A stretch of DNA of 64,000 nt from Amorphophallus konjac. Lineage: Eukaryota > Streptophyta > Magnoliopsida > Alismatales > Araceae. The DNA is taken from positions 14,036,856 through 14,100,855 of the forward strand of contig CM040117.1 of the NCBI GenBank assembly GCA_022559845.1, read 5' to 3'. Shown piece by piece: positions 45,033-55,663 of the stretch. Positions within the stretch are counted from its first letter, which is position 1. Each line of letters starts with the position of its first letter. Under the pieces are notes generated by a model. That model saw nothing but the letters and a program-made list of their open reading frames with translations. It did no database searches and was not told the origin of the DNA. The translations under genes and the position numbers were made by a program.

Positions 45033-48000
45033 TCATTCGGCCGGCTTATCTGCCGGACCGCCATCATCCTCTCTATCCTCGGGTCTCCTCACGGGTGGTG
45101 GCGCTATCGAAGCACTCTCCTCCTGCTGAGCCCGCTCCGCTCTCTCATTCCTCCGTTGGCCGGAGGAGCTGACAAGAAAATCCCCTACCGAGCCGCTCGG
45201 GGCAGCACTCCTCCGTATCCCACTCTGGGAAGCACTCCGCTCCGGTCCCCGGCCCATCATCCGGACCGTCCGCTCCAACGTCCGCAGCTCGATCTTCAGC
45301 GTGAAGATCTGACGCCGTGTCTCCCGTGCCTCGGTCCGGTAGCGATCCAAGTTCGCCGTCCCGATCCAGAGCTTCTCCACCTCAGCGTGAGCCCGAGCTA
45401 ACTCCGTCCGTAGTCGCTCCCCCTCCGCCTCATCCAAGCGTCGCGGGGTCTCCGCTCTCAGTCGGGCCATCTCTGCCCGTACAAGCTCTATCTCCGCTCG
45501 GGCTCGATCAGTCTCAGCCCGGCTTCTTTCTGCCTCTATCCTCGCCTGCCTGGCCTCGGCCACTGCTGCGGCTAGCTCTCTCACCTGTAGATTGCATTTC
45601 ATATAGTTAATCATAAGGCATTTTTAGGCAAGATCATAAGCATCAGCATTTTTTAGCATCTTACCCGCTCCGCGAGGGTGGCCTCTGCCTCCTCGGCCTG
45701 GGCAACCGCCCGAGTAAAATCAGCCTCCTGCTCAGCCCTGCCTCCCGCAGGCGGTGAGGAAGACGACGGGGCATCCGGTCCGGCTCGTTGGGCTCTCTCG
45801 GCCCGCTGCATTTAGAAGACAGGGTTGGGGACCATGGTTAATCAGCATGTGCATCATAAACATCAATTGTCAGAATCGTAAGCATTTTTAGTCTAGGTTT
45901 TAAAATCTCACCAGGAGCTCCAGAGTGGTCCGGTACCCGTCCCGCTGCTGGATGGTGGAGTGGAGTAATCCCTCCAGCTCAGCTATCCGTCCCTCAGGGT
46001 CTAGCTGCATGTAGAAAGCATGAGTCAGTACATCTATCACATTGCATTTTTTTCATATAGAAAGGGTTTAGAATTGCATACCGGTCGTCGTCTACCTCGG
46101 TACACCCGGTCGCCGTAGAGTCGAGCGAAGGCCTTCAGATATGCCTCATCGCTCTCATCTCGTTCCTTCACCGCTCGGCCCCGCCTGTTCCAGTCATGGA
46201 CATACTTCACCTTCCGGGTGCACCAATCCACATTGCCGCTGATGCCCCTTGCTGACTTGCTGGGGTGGTCATCGCTGTGGCGTGGAAAGGTCACCTCGGG
46301 CTGATGTAGTCCCCGGGTCCGCAGGATCAGCCTATAGTGGAGAGGCTCGATGATATGAATGCAATGCAGCCATATGTCTCATCCCCGGTACGACAAGGCC
46401 GCCTCTACCCACGGCTGTCCCGTGTAAACCTCGCCGCGGTATGGGGTCCATCTCACCTGAAAGCATTTTGTTCATTCATCAGCATTAGTTCATTCATCAG
46501 CATGAGCATTTAAAAAAGCATTTAGAAGCATATAGAAGCATATAGAAATCATTTTGAGTTCTGGACTCACCGACGTATGTGGGAAGGAGTCCAGGTCATC
46601 CTGGATCATCTGGGTCAGTCTGATGATCGACCCTGTGTCCCTCGCCACTGACCAGCGCCTCGCGATCGGTATGCGGTCGGGATGGAGTAGCGCGCCTCTC
46701 CCGATGCCCGGGAGGTACATATAGCTCCAGATCTACATTTTTAGAAATCAAGTCAGTCGCATGGCATATCATAAACACTTTGGCATAAAAGAAAGCATTT
46801 AGAGTGCATTTACCTGTAAGAAAGGCGAGAAGCCGCCCAGCATCGTCTGCCGGTCCGTAGTGCTCAGGGACTCGAACAGGAATGCGAGCACTGCTGCTCC
46901 CCAAGCATATTTTCCAACTCTGTGCAAATTCTCTATCATCGGCAGTAGTCTGGAGCTGATGATGTCTGCCCGAGTCGCGAAGAGGAGCTTCCCGAATAGC
47001 AGCATCAGGAAGCGTCTGAGCACTCTATCTCCCTCAGGTCCTGCCTCCGCCGCCACGCAAGGGCGCACCTGGTCTATCACTCTGCCCAAATGCTCCTCGG
47101 GTAGCTCTCCTACGGCTATCGCCGCTCCTCTCAGCCCCAGGCTCTCCTGCAGTACTGATCTCGAGAGCTGGGAGGAGGACTATCCCGGCCTGATCAAATC
47201 TAATCCGAGCAACTGCTGTGCCATCTCCCGGTAGTCACCGTAAGTCCATCCGGTCACTACGGCTCCATGGACTCTCAGTCCTATAATCCTCGCTATATCT
47301 TCCAGCATGGGGATCATGTGGCCCCATGAGAAGATGAAGGCTCTGCTGATCGGGTCCCATCTCTCGTGCAGCGCGTACAGCAAGGGTGTGTCCATCCGGA
47401 TCACCTCGATGCTGAGCACCTCGACGAATCCCATGCTGGCTAGTCGCTCCCTCTGGTAGTCGGGCAGTGCCTGGTACACCGCCCGGACCTCAGCCAGGAG
47501 ATCCTTGATCTTCGCTTTCCCTGCATGTTATTTAGATCATAAGTTAGTTAATTGCATCATAAAAACATTGCACAGCATTTTTAAATTGAAAACTAAACAA
47601 AAATTTGAAAATTGAAAACCCTAAAAATAGTTTAAGACCCTGGCAGATGTGACGGCCCTGGGGTGGGGCGTCGTTTTGCTTCTGACGGACTCTGGGTGGT
47701 GCGTCAGGCGAGTGACGGTCGCTGGCAGGACCGTCACATTATCTGTGTTTGGGCGTTTTTTCCTTTGCATCCCCGTGGCTTCCCACCTTGGCCGAATGGC
47801 CTACAATTGTTCCAAGGGGGTTCGTAGACCCATTTCTACCCTTATATCCCACATGCATTCATAATAAAAACACAAAAAAATTAAAATTTGAAGTTAGGGC
47901 GGAAGGACCTACCTCACGGTCCATGCCTCTCTTCCTCTTCTTCTCTGGTTCTTTGGGTTCCTCTGCACCCAATGGGGCTTCCCCTTGGTCCTCCACGACC

Positions 48001-48164
48001 GTGGGAGCTTCTTCTTCTTCTCTTGGGCTTCTCCTCGCCGTTTCCTCTTCCGTGACCGGCGGGATCGCTTCCCGTTCAAGCCGGCGGTGGAACCGCCGTA
48101 TGGCCATTCGTTTCCCTCTCTCCCTCCTATGTGGTGGTGGCTGGGGAGCCTCGTCGCCGGCCAT
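45033..48164 (-). pseudogene. PMD-like gene 1, antisense cargo of element B (seven exons)
   Basis: Coding exons on the minus strand: 48164..47913, about 47509 (or 47520)..46814, 46732..46571, 46456..46082, 46004..45912, 45805..45665 and 45584..45033. All introns are GT-AG, and from exon 2 on every exon is a whole number of codons (phase 0). Exon 1 is basic and Pro/Glu-rich (MAGDEAPQPPP...KKRKRGMDRE), with a possible nuclear signal. Exon 2 has the PMD signature TPLLYALHERWDPISRAFIFSWGHMIPMLEDIARIIGLRVHGAVVTG. The last exon is an Arg/Glu/Ala coiled coil (VRELAAAVAEARQARIEAE...) ending in a Ser/Pro tail. Decay is slight: TAG at 47180 and TGA at 46379, both explainable by C to T. Its layout matches the D cargo gene. 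The exon 1/2 junction is the least certain. Confidence 0.82.
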
Positions 48165-49430
48165 TACGGTGGTGGGGGCGGTGGTCGCCGGTGGTTTCTC
48201 TCGGTTTGAGGTTTGGGCGTTTGATTGCTTAAATGTGGAATGATGGGCCGTGACCGTTCGGTTGTTATTTTTTTGAACGCTCAAGAAATGTGGCGGTCTA
48301 TCGTCTGGCCGTCACATCCTTTTGACGCGTCTGGATTTGACCGTTACATATGATTGGACTGTTTTATTGAAGAATGTGAACCGCCTGGTTTATGATGGCC
48401 TAGCATTGGTCCGTTATTTCGTATGACGCCCTTTCATCAGACCGTTACAAACTTGCAAGTTTCTTGATGAATTAAATGGTCTATTGGATGTCAAAATGGT
48501 TTTATATTCTGTCAGAATATTCATTGTTGATGCTTCTCGCACGTACAAATGGTTATGCCTTGATCCATGATCATATTTATCTTTTGGCTAACCTATCTTT
48601 TATGAAGGAATTTTTGAACGAAATCATGCTTTACTGTCCGTCCGGAAGGTGAGTCAGGTATTGTATCTCATTCCCTTATCCTTAATGCATTACTATATGT
48701 TATCTACGATATTATCTCGAGAACCGGCTGGTCATTCATGTGTTCCAGGATCTGATGTTCCCCTTAAACAAAAATGATGATGATCTAAGTTCACATGTTT
48801 AATCGTTGGATAGGCCGTTAGATTGGAATAAGTTTGGGGACGATGGTTCTATCTTGCACGCCGTGGTTGCGGATGGTGTCCTAACCCAAATTTCTCTGGT
48901 CTAGCAATATTATTCTCTATTATCTTGCTATTTTATCTTTCTTTGCATTCGCTTTGATGATTTTTTTTCCTTTAGCCCAGCATGCATCATGCGCATTCTT
49001 TGAGCATTCATGGAGCTTCATCCGTTCAAGGTATCTCAGTGATGGTGAATAGCTATGTTCTTGATCTCGGATAAGGAGAATCATTCCACTCTAAATTAGA
49101 AGGTTTTCCTTCGATCTGTTCGCTTGATCTGGTTGGCTGAAGATTCCTGTCTGGAGTTTAGTCTCTTGTTCTTTCCGTTGCCTCCGGCGGCTAGCCGTGT
49201 TTCCTTTCCTTAGTTATTAGCTCCTCCAGACTTGCATCCTTTGGTTGGCTATTTCCTTGTGATCAGTTTTGAAGCTTTCCAGAAAATTCTTATCGCTTGT
49301 TGGTTGAGAACGGGTGTCGTTTACCTTAACGCCCTCTTTTTGATCCACTCCGCTTCATTTCCGCTACATCTCCATGTTCCATTTCGCTTTCGCTTCACCT
49401 CCGCTCGTTCCCCTGCAAAGAGGACGTTAA
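48165..49430. other. Last spacer of element B before the PPT
   Basis: 48288..48450 holds ACGG...CCGT units directly upstream of PMD gene 1, so they may lie in its promoter. The remainder up to the PPT has no recognisable feature. Confidence 0.5.
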
Positions 49431-49441
49431 GGAGGGGCATC
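49431..49441 (+). other. Polypurine tract of element B
   Basis: GTTAAGGAGGGGCATC directly precedes the 3' LTR start; GGAGGGG (49431..49437) is the purine core. Confidence 0.75.
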
Positions 49442-51184
49442 TGTTGACACCCGTTTTATACCCAATAAGTCGGGTCATCTCCTTATTCATTCTATATGAT
49501 GCTCCAAGTCGGTCACTCTTCATTGAGTCTCTTGATTAGTTGAAGCCTATTTCTTGGGTCTGAACTCTTTGATCGGATATGGCTCCTGGTGGCATTTCAT
49601 TGGATGAATCTTGGCAAGCCCCTCGTTTCATTTTTGAACCTCAATGATAATAACGGTCGGTCCTAGGCGCGTTGTTTCATTCTGACGGATGGGTCCTGGA
49701 CCGTTACTCTTTGAAGAGTCCTAAAGCTTAAGGCCTCGTTTTAAAGCTTATCCTTTTGATTACACGTTGATAATAACGGTCTGTCGTGCAGCCGTTGTTT
49801 CATTCTGACGCCCTATGCCTTGGCCGTTGCTTCCTTGAAGAGTCCAACTTGTTGGGTCTTCTTCCCGTTGATCTTATCTTTTAGGGATAAGGTTGATAGT
49901 GACGGATGTTCCTTGGAGCGTTATTTCCAAGTGGCAGTCTGTCGTGCAGCCGTTACTTCCTTCAGAGAGTCCTGGCAGTTCAGGCCTTTTCTCTGCTACT
50001 CCGTGGCCGAAGATAAGGGTTTGGATTGACGATATCTCTTTCAAATCTGATCCTCAGCACCTTCTGTTTGATTCTATGGACTCTTGGTGATATTATCTTC
50101 GAGGATTTGCTAAGAATTATCCCTTTATCTTGCTGGATTATCCTCTGCTCGACCTAAGAGTTTGAGGGTCTATAAATAGAACCCTTGACTTCATGGCCCA
50201 GGGAGGAGGATTTTGAAATTCACGACGAAGTGCTGCCGAACTCAGGAGCCATCTTCATCCAAGAGGAACTGCTTCCCACGTTCATCCATCTCATAATCAA
50301 GGGAGTACTTTGATTTTAGTCTTTCAAGTTCATTGCATGCTTAAGTTCTTCCCTGGTTTTTCCTCAATCAAAGCATTGTCCCTCCTCTTTCTCCACATTT
50401 TCTCACTGTTCTCTAAGCATCCAAACATCCTCTTAATCTTTTAAAAATGCCCAGAGGGGTTAAAAAAATCAAAAACTCCCCGGTAATCCCCTTTCCTTTT
50501 GATGTCCTTAAGTTCTTTGAGAATTGATGCTATATTATTGAAAGGGCTAATTTGGGTTGTTTTGTTCGTGTCTTCTACATCTTTGGTAGGTTTACAGGTT
50601 CACCAGTACGAGGCCCAATTCTTCTAGCCCGCTTGAAGAGTTGGAGTTAAAAGAATCTACAGTTTGCTACTGCAGGTTATCTGACGGTCTGGTGCAGGCG
50701 CGTCATCTTCTCCTGGCGGTCTATCGGGTGGCTGTTACTTTCCAAGTAACGCACAGGGTCCTGGCCGTTATTTCTAGCTGACCTGCAGGTTCTCTTTGGT
50801 TTTCTCTCCCGTGGGCGGGTGCTTCATCCACCTATTTCCAAGGTATTTACAGGTCTTTTGCTTGTTTTTACTTTGGTGGCGATCACATCTTTCCTTAGTC
50901 TTAGGCATTAGCTTTCTCATTCATCACACATCTCTTTTATTTCCTTGCTTGCACCACCCCTTGTGGTGTGTTTTATTTACTCTTTTGCTCCACTCCCCGA
51001 CGTGTGTTTTCCCTCTTCTTTAGCGTAGTTTGAGCGAGATAGCATGCCCATGCTAGAGCTAGCTTTGATTGCCTAGGTTCATGATCACATGTTCATAGGT
51101 TAAGAGCGGATCTTTGATTACTTGCTTGTCGTTTTATTATTCAAAACCCCAAAGGAAAGATAGATAGGCAAAATAAAATCAACA
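49442..51184 (+). repeat. 3' LTR of element B (1,743 bp)
   Basis: TG...CA termini (TGTTGACACC to AAATCAACA), followed by TSD GGTGT. It is the uninterrupted version of the 5' LTR and shows the empty site of element C (CTGTCGTGCAGCCG at about 49784). TATA box at 50171..50179. Multiple ACGG...CCGT units lie at 49651..49980 and 50680..50780. Confidence 0.97.
50171..50179 (+). promoter_or_regulatory. TATA box of element B, 3' LTR
   Basis: TATAAATAG, identical to the 5' LTR copy. From here transcripts could read rightward, antisense to D pol and gag. Confidence 0.65.
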
Positions 51185-51189
51185 GGTGT
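51185..51189. repeat. TSD of element B, right copy (GGTGT)
   Basis: Perfect partner of 17260..17264. Confidence 0.95.
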
Positions 51190-54100
51190 GCTACGAAGAA
51201 ATCCGCGACGGCTTGTCCCTTAACGGCCTTCTGCGGCACGTAGGTGATGTCAAACTCCATGAGCAGAACGGCCCACTTGCCAAGGCGCCCCTTCGGGACA
51301 GGCTGGGAGAGAATGTGCTTGATGGGGTCAGCTCTGGATATTAAACTTACTTCATGAGACAGCATGTAGTGCCTCAACTTCTTGACTGTGAAGACCAAGG
51401 CAAGGCAGACTTTCTCAATCTGGGTGTACTTGGCTTTCGCTCCCACCAATCTCCGGCTAAGGTAGTAGAGAGCATGCTCCTTTCCCTCATCATTATTCTG
51501 GGTGAGCATTGCCCCTAGTGAATATTCGGTGGCGGCTATGTAGAGAATAAGCGGTATGCCTTTGACAGGTGCCCCCAGGACTGGCGGGGTCTTCAGGTAC
51601 TCCTTTAGCTGGTCGAACACGTGCTGGCATTCGTGACCCCAGCCGAAGGGTGCATTCTTCATCATCAATCTGTGAAAAGGTTGGCAGCGCCCCGACAAGT
51701 TGGAAATGAACCTGCGGATGTAGGCTAAATGACCCTGTAGGGATCTCAGCTCTCCCAGACTCTTTGGAGGGGGCAACTCCTGAATGGCTTTTATCTTGAA
51801 GGGGTTGATCTCGATCCCTCTGTGCCAGACAATAAAGCCGAGGAACTTTCCGCTGGACACGCCGAAGGCGCACTTCATAGGGTTCATCTTCAGCCCATAC
51901 AGCCGGAGCCTTTGGAAGACGACCCTGAGGTCGTGCAGATGTTCAGCTCTCTTCTTAGTCTTGACAACCAGGTCGTCGATGTAGCATTCGACCTTGCTAT
52001 ACAGCAGCTCGTCGAAGATCTTGGTCATCACCCGCTGATATGTAGCACCGACATTCTTGAGGCCGAAGGGCATCCTCTTGTAGTGGAATATCCCCTTGGG
52101 CGAACTGAAGGCTGTGTGAATCCGATCGTGATCGGCTATCCAAATTTGGTTATAGCCAGACGATCCATCCATAAAGGACAAGGCCTCGTGGCCAGTGGTT
52201 GCATCAATCATCACTTCGGTGATAGGCACCGGGAAGTCATCTTTTGGGCAGGCTTTATTCAGGTCACGGAAATCCACGCAAATCCTGATCTGTCCATTCT
52301 TCTTCTTCACCGGTACGATGTTGGCCAACCAAGTGGTGTATTGGTTTTCCGCCACGAAGCCGACATCTATGAGCTTGTCGACCTCCTTGTAGATCTGGCT
52401 GATCAATTTCGGCCTCATACGTCGGGGGGACTGCTTCACTGGTTCCACCTTGGGATCAATGGCCAAGATGTGCTGAGTCACCTCGGGGCTGAGCCCGGGC
52501 ATTTCTTTATAGTTCCATGCAAAGCAATCCCAAAATTCTTGCAGCAGCTTTGTGTATTGCTCTCTCTCCTGTAGGGGCATAAGAGCACTCAGAAAGGTCG
52601 GCCTGGGGTCACCTTCGGTGCCAAGGTTGATCTCAATCAATTCATCGACTGTGGCCTGGCCGCCATTTTCAATTTTCGGCGGGGTTGGCGACAAATCGAC
52701 AAAGTCCTGATCTTCATTATCCTCGGGCTCGAGGATGCCATCCCCCTCTTCTTGTTCCTCATGAAGGGGCGTGGAGGCTGCATTTGCCGCGCACTCCTCC
52801 TGGACCGTAGCCGCCGGGTCCGTGGGGTCCGCTGGTGCAGAAAGGCACAGGGCCACCTCGGGGTCTTCTGTGTACTCATCATAGACAGCTCCGGCGGGGG
52901 CCGGGGTAGCCGCATCTTCGGGCGCCTGGTACTGGATGGATACGGTATAGGCTCCTGTTCTGGGGCTATCCGCCACGTGGGGGCGTGGCGGGGCTACCAC
53001 ATAATCTCCCTTTCTGAGCTCATCCCTATTAATGAGGTCTTGAGCAATGTCTTTGAAGACATAGCAGTCTTTGATGGCGTGGCCCAGCATCTGGTGGTAG
53101 GGACAAAACAGTGGGTCCCCATTCCTTCGGGTGTCCTGCGGCCGCTTGGACCGTGGGAGGGAGACCTTGCCGTAATGGCAGGCCCAGTCAAAGATACCCC
53201 GAGTCTTCTCTCTTGGGAAAGAGTAGGGCTTCTGCAACTTCTCTTGGAGTGTCAGGCCTCGCCTGGTTGGTCGCCCGGTTAATGGGCTTGCCGTGTCTCT
53301 TGTCTCCCTTCTTGACCAGACGGGGACATCGGGACTGGTGTCTCGGAGCCGAGACATATGGCCACCCCATGGGCGGAGAGAACTTTGAATTAGGTCAGTC
53401 ACTAGCGAGGTCAACTCAGCCAGCCGTGCCTTTAACATCCCGATTTCCCGTTGCTGCCTATGGTACAAGGCGTACATGACGGGGTCGTATCGAGGGGAAT
53501 TCGGAGCATGGCCCATGCTATTGCTCCTTGCTTCGCCAGCAGGCCGGTGTGAGGGCGTCTCGGTGGTGTGACCCTTCGAGGTTGGTCCCTCAGGGAAGGA
53601 GGAGGTCTCCCCTGTGCAGCGGTGGCGGAGGGGGTTCCAAAGGAACACTTCTTTGTCTTGCGCCTCCTCAGCCGGAGACCTGAAATATACATCTTGGTGG
53701 GCTTCCCGCAAATCTGCAGTTTCCGCGGGGTCGTCGCCGGACAAGGCCGAAACTGATATCACATCAGCTTCGTAATAATCTTCTAGTGAAAAGCCCAGAC
53801 CGGGGTGCTTGGTGATTCGCAGCAGCCGTCGATCCAGGTTTGGTGGGTTCCACATCTTTTCGAACATTTTCTTCTGACTGGAGGGTTGATGGGGGGGAAT
53901 CTTTTGCTTTCTGACCACTCTGGCTGCCCAGTCAGTCATGTGGGGAAGTCCCACAATGGGGACGTGCGGGTCATGCAACTCGTCGGGGAACCGGCAATCG
54001 TCGTCTTCCCTGACTGGCTTTTCCCCGGCAACATAAAAGATAGTGGGTGGCCCCTCCGGGTTAGGCACTTCAAAAATTCTTAGCTGCTCAGCTGCTTGAC

Positions 54101-54222
54101 AGTCAATTTCTGTAATGGGCTTGATGATCCCTGGCGGGACTCTGACATCCTCTAGCAGGTCTTCGAGGCAAGGCGTCCCCGGTGTAGAGTAGATGGCGAG
54201 AGGGGCTGCCTTAAAGACCCCC
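51190..54222 (-). pseudogene. RT and degenerate RNase H of element D, with a duplicated gag module
   Basis: One long open frame. In protein order: a linker of about 280 residues; a second copy of the gag C-terminal module (YSFPREKTRGIFDWACHYG...CHHC knuckle CPYHQMLGHAIKDC at about 53064..53105, then YVFKD); an acidic stretch; then RT. RT motifs are EVDKLIDVGFV, IRICVDFRDLNKACPKDDFPVP, SFMDGSSGYNQI, MPFGLKNVGATYQRVM and the active site CYIDDLVVK (about 51970). The first RNase H lacks the usual TDAS (LILYIAATEYSLGAMLTQ), as expected for Tat elements that rely on the second RNase H. The frame breaks off at VADFFVA where B is inserted and resumes at 17264 in phase. Its 5' edge is a frame change in a G7 run near 54220. 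Confidence 0.88.
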
Positions 54223-55663
54223 CCTCTAGTGCAATGAATGGTACATGTGGGGGAGCCACATAGCCTGGGGGTGGCGGAGGAAACCAGCCTTCTGACTCCA
54301 CTTTCTTCTTTCCCTTGTCTTGGGCGGCTTGGGGAGCTTGCTTCACCTTCTCTAGATATAGGTTGGCATCTGACAGATGACACTCAAACACCTCGAACGG
54401 GTGGAGATCGGTGAAGATTCTAACTTCCTTCCCCTCATAGGGGTACTTGATGCATTGATGCAGGGTGGAGGGCACCACTCTGTTCTGGTGTAGCCAGGGC
54501 CGGCCAAGCAATGCCTTATAGGAGGTGTTGGAGTTGATGACGTGGAACTGGACCTTGGTGGTAAAGTCATCAAAGGTCAAGTTGAACTCTGCAACCCCCA
54601 TGGGCACCTCGCATTTCTGGTTAAAACTGGCAATCTTGACATTTTTGACCTCAGCCAGGTGCACGTCAAAGTAGTGCTTTTGGTACACCCGGTAAGGAAG
54701 TATATTCACTGCTGCCCCTGGGTCGATCAGGACCCTATTGATAGGCTGGCCGTTCAACTGCCCTTTCATGTAGAGGGGTCTATTATGGCTGCAGGTGGGC
54801 AGGAGCATGTCATCTTCTGTGAAAGACACGGCCACCTCAGGTGATATCTCTGCTAGGCAAGCTTCAAGATGTGCTGGCGTCTGGAGCGCGGCAATGATGG
54901 CTTGCCGTGTTTCTTCATCCAAAGACAGCATCTCCCATACGGTAAACCGGGTCGGGATCTTCTTGAGGTGTCTGACTATTCGGTCGGCAGCCTGCACCTT
55001 GAGTAATTTCATCTCTTCGGGCTTGCCGCGCCTGCCCCCACCTTGGAGCTGGGGTGTCAGATCAGGGGATGCCTCCTCTGCGGGTCCTGTCACAGCCTGT
55101 GAGGCCGGCGGGGCCTCCTCCTTTTCTTTCATGAATTCGGCGAGGTTTGGGATGCCGTTAAATTCTTCTTCCGGGTGAGGGGAAGCCGCCGCCGGTGGAG
55201 CTTGGGAACTGCTTGCTTCTCTGGTCGAAGGAGACCCTTGGGAGTGCGCTCGCCCCCCTGCTCGGGCCAACAGGAATTCGGCAAATGAAGGGGTGCCTCG
55301 GTTCCTAGCCCCTCCGGGATAGAGACCTGACGGAGGAGGGATCTCGGTGCCTCGGACCTCAGGGTCGGGAACTTGGTATGGTTGTTCTCCCCTGAGCATG
55401 ATGTTGAGGTTGTCCTGAGGAGGGCGCCCCCACTTCCTTCTCGACCTGGTGGCGTGTTGGGAAGTGGACACTTCAGCTTGGTTCACCTCTGCCGGCTCAT
55501 GGGGTGGCTCTTCTTCTTTTTCTTCCAGGGAGAGGGCAGTGTCGAATAGCGCTGAGAGGGTGTTACAGGCGATGACGACCTCCTTTTTCTTCTTGCTCCT
55601 GGGTCTCCTCTTCTTCTTCTTCTTTCCTGCTGCAGCCAGGGGCTGCTCTTGGGGAAGCTCACC
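54223..55663 (-). pseudogene. Protease region of element D
   Basis: In frame with gag through the TAG at 55664. It starts with a Lys/Arg-rich stretch (KKKKKRRPRSKKKKE), then a Pro/Gly-rich linker and the retropepsin. The active site reads VLIDPGAAVNILPYRVY (54716..54724), Asp-Pro-Gly rather than Asp-Thr/Ser-Gly. The C-terminal part is FHVINSNTSYKALLGRPWLHQNRVVPSTLHQ. It ends at FIALEGG, where pol continues in the -1 frame through the G7 run. No G-patch follows, unlike A and B. Whether DPG is a decayed active site or normal for this family is unknown. Confidence 0.78.

Larger units (their letters stand above)
17265..51184 (+). mobile_element. Element B: Tat-lineage LTR retrotransposon with two antisense PMD genes
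   Basis: A complete element with both LTRs and TSD GGTGT. It spans 33.9 kb, or about 21.0 kb without the nested element C. Order: 5' LTR (split by C), PBS (31911), leader, gag, protease, G-patch, RT, degenerate RNase H, second RNase H, integrase, 8.5 kb 3' region with two antisense genes, PPT (49431), 3' LTR. By eye the first 345 bases of the two LTRs differ at about five positions, so insertion is fairly recent. Its gag, G-patch and knuckle match element A. Frameshifts and a few stops make pol non-functional. Confidence 0.93.

Noticed and set aside
51822..52574. 250-codon plus-strand ORF
   Set aside because: Shadow frame of the D reverse transcriptase on the other strand.
54152..54383. Overlapping genes in D
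   Set aside because: The two overlapping frames are the protease and RT parts of one polyprotein separated by a shift in a G7 run.
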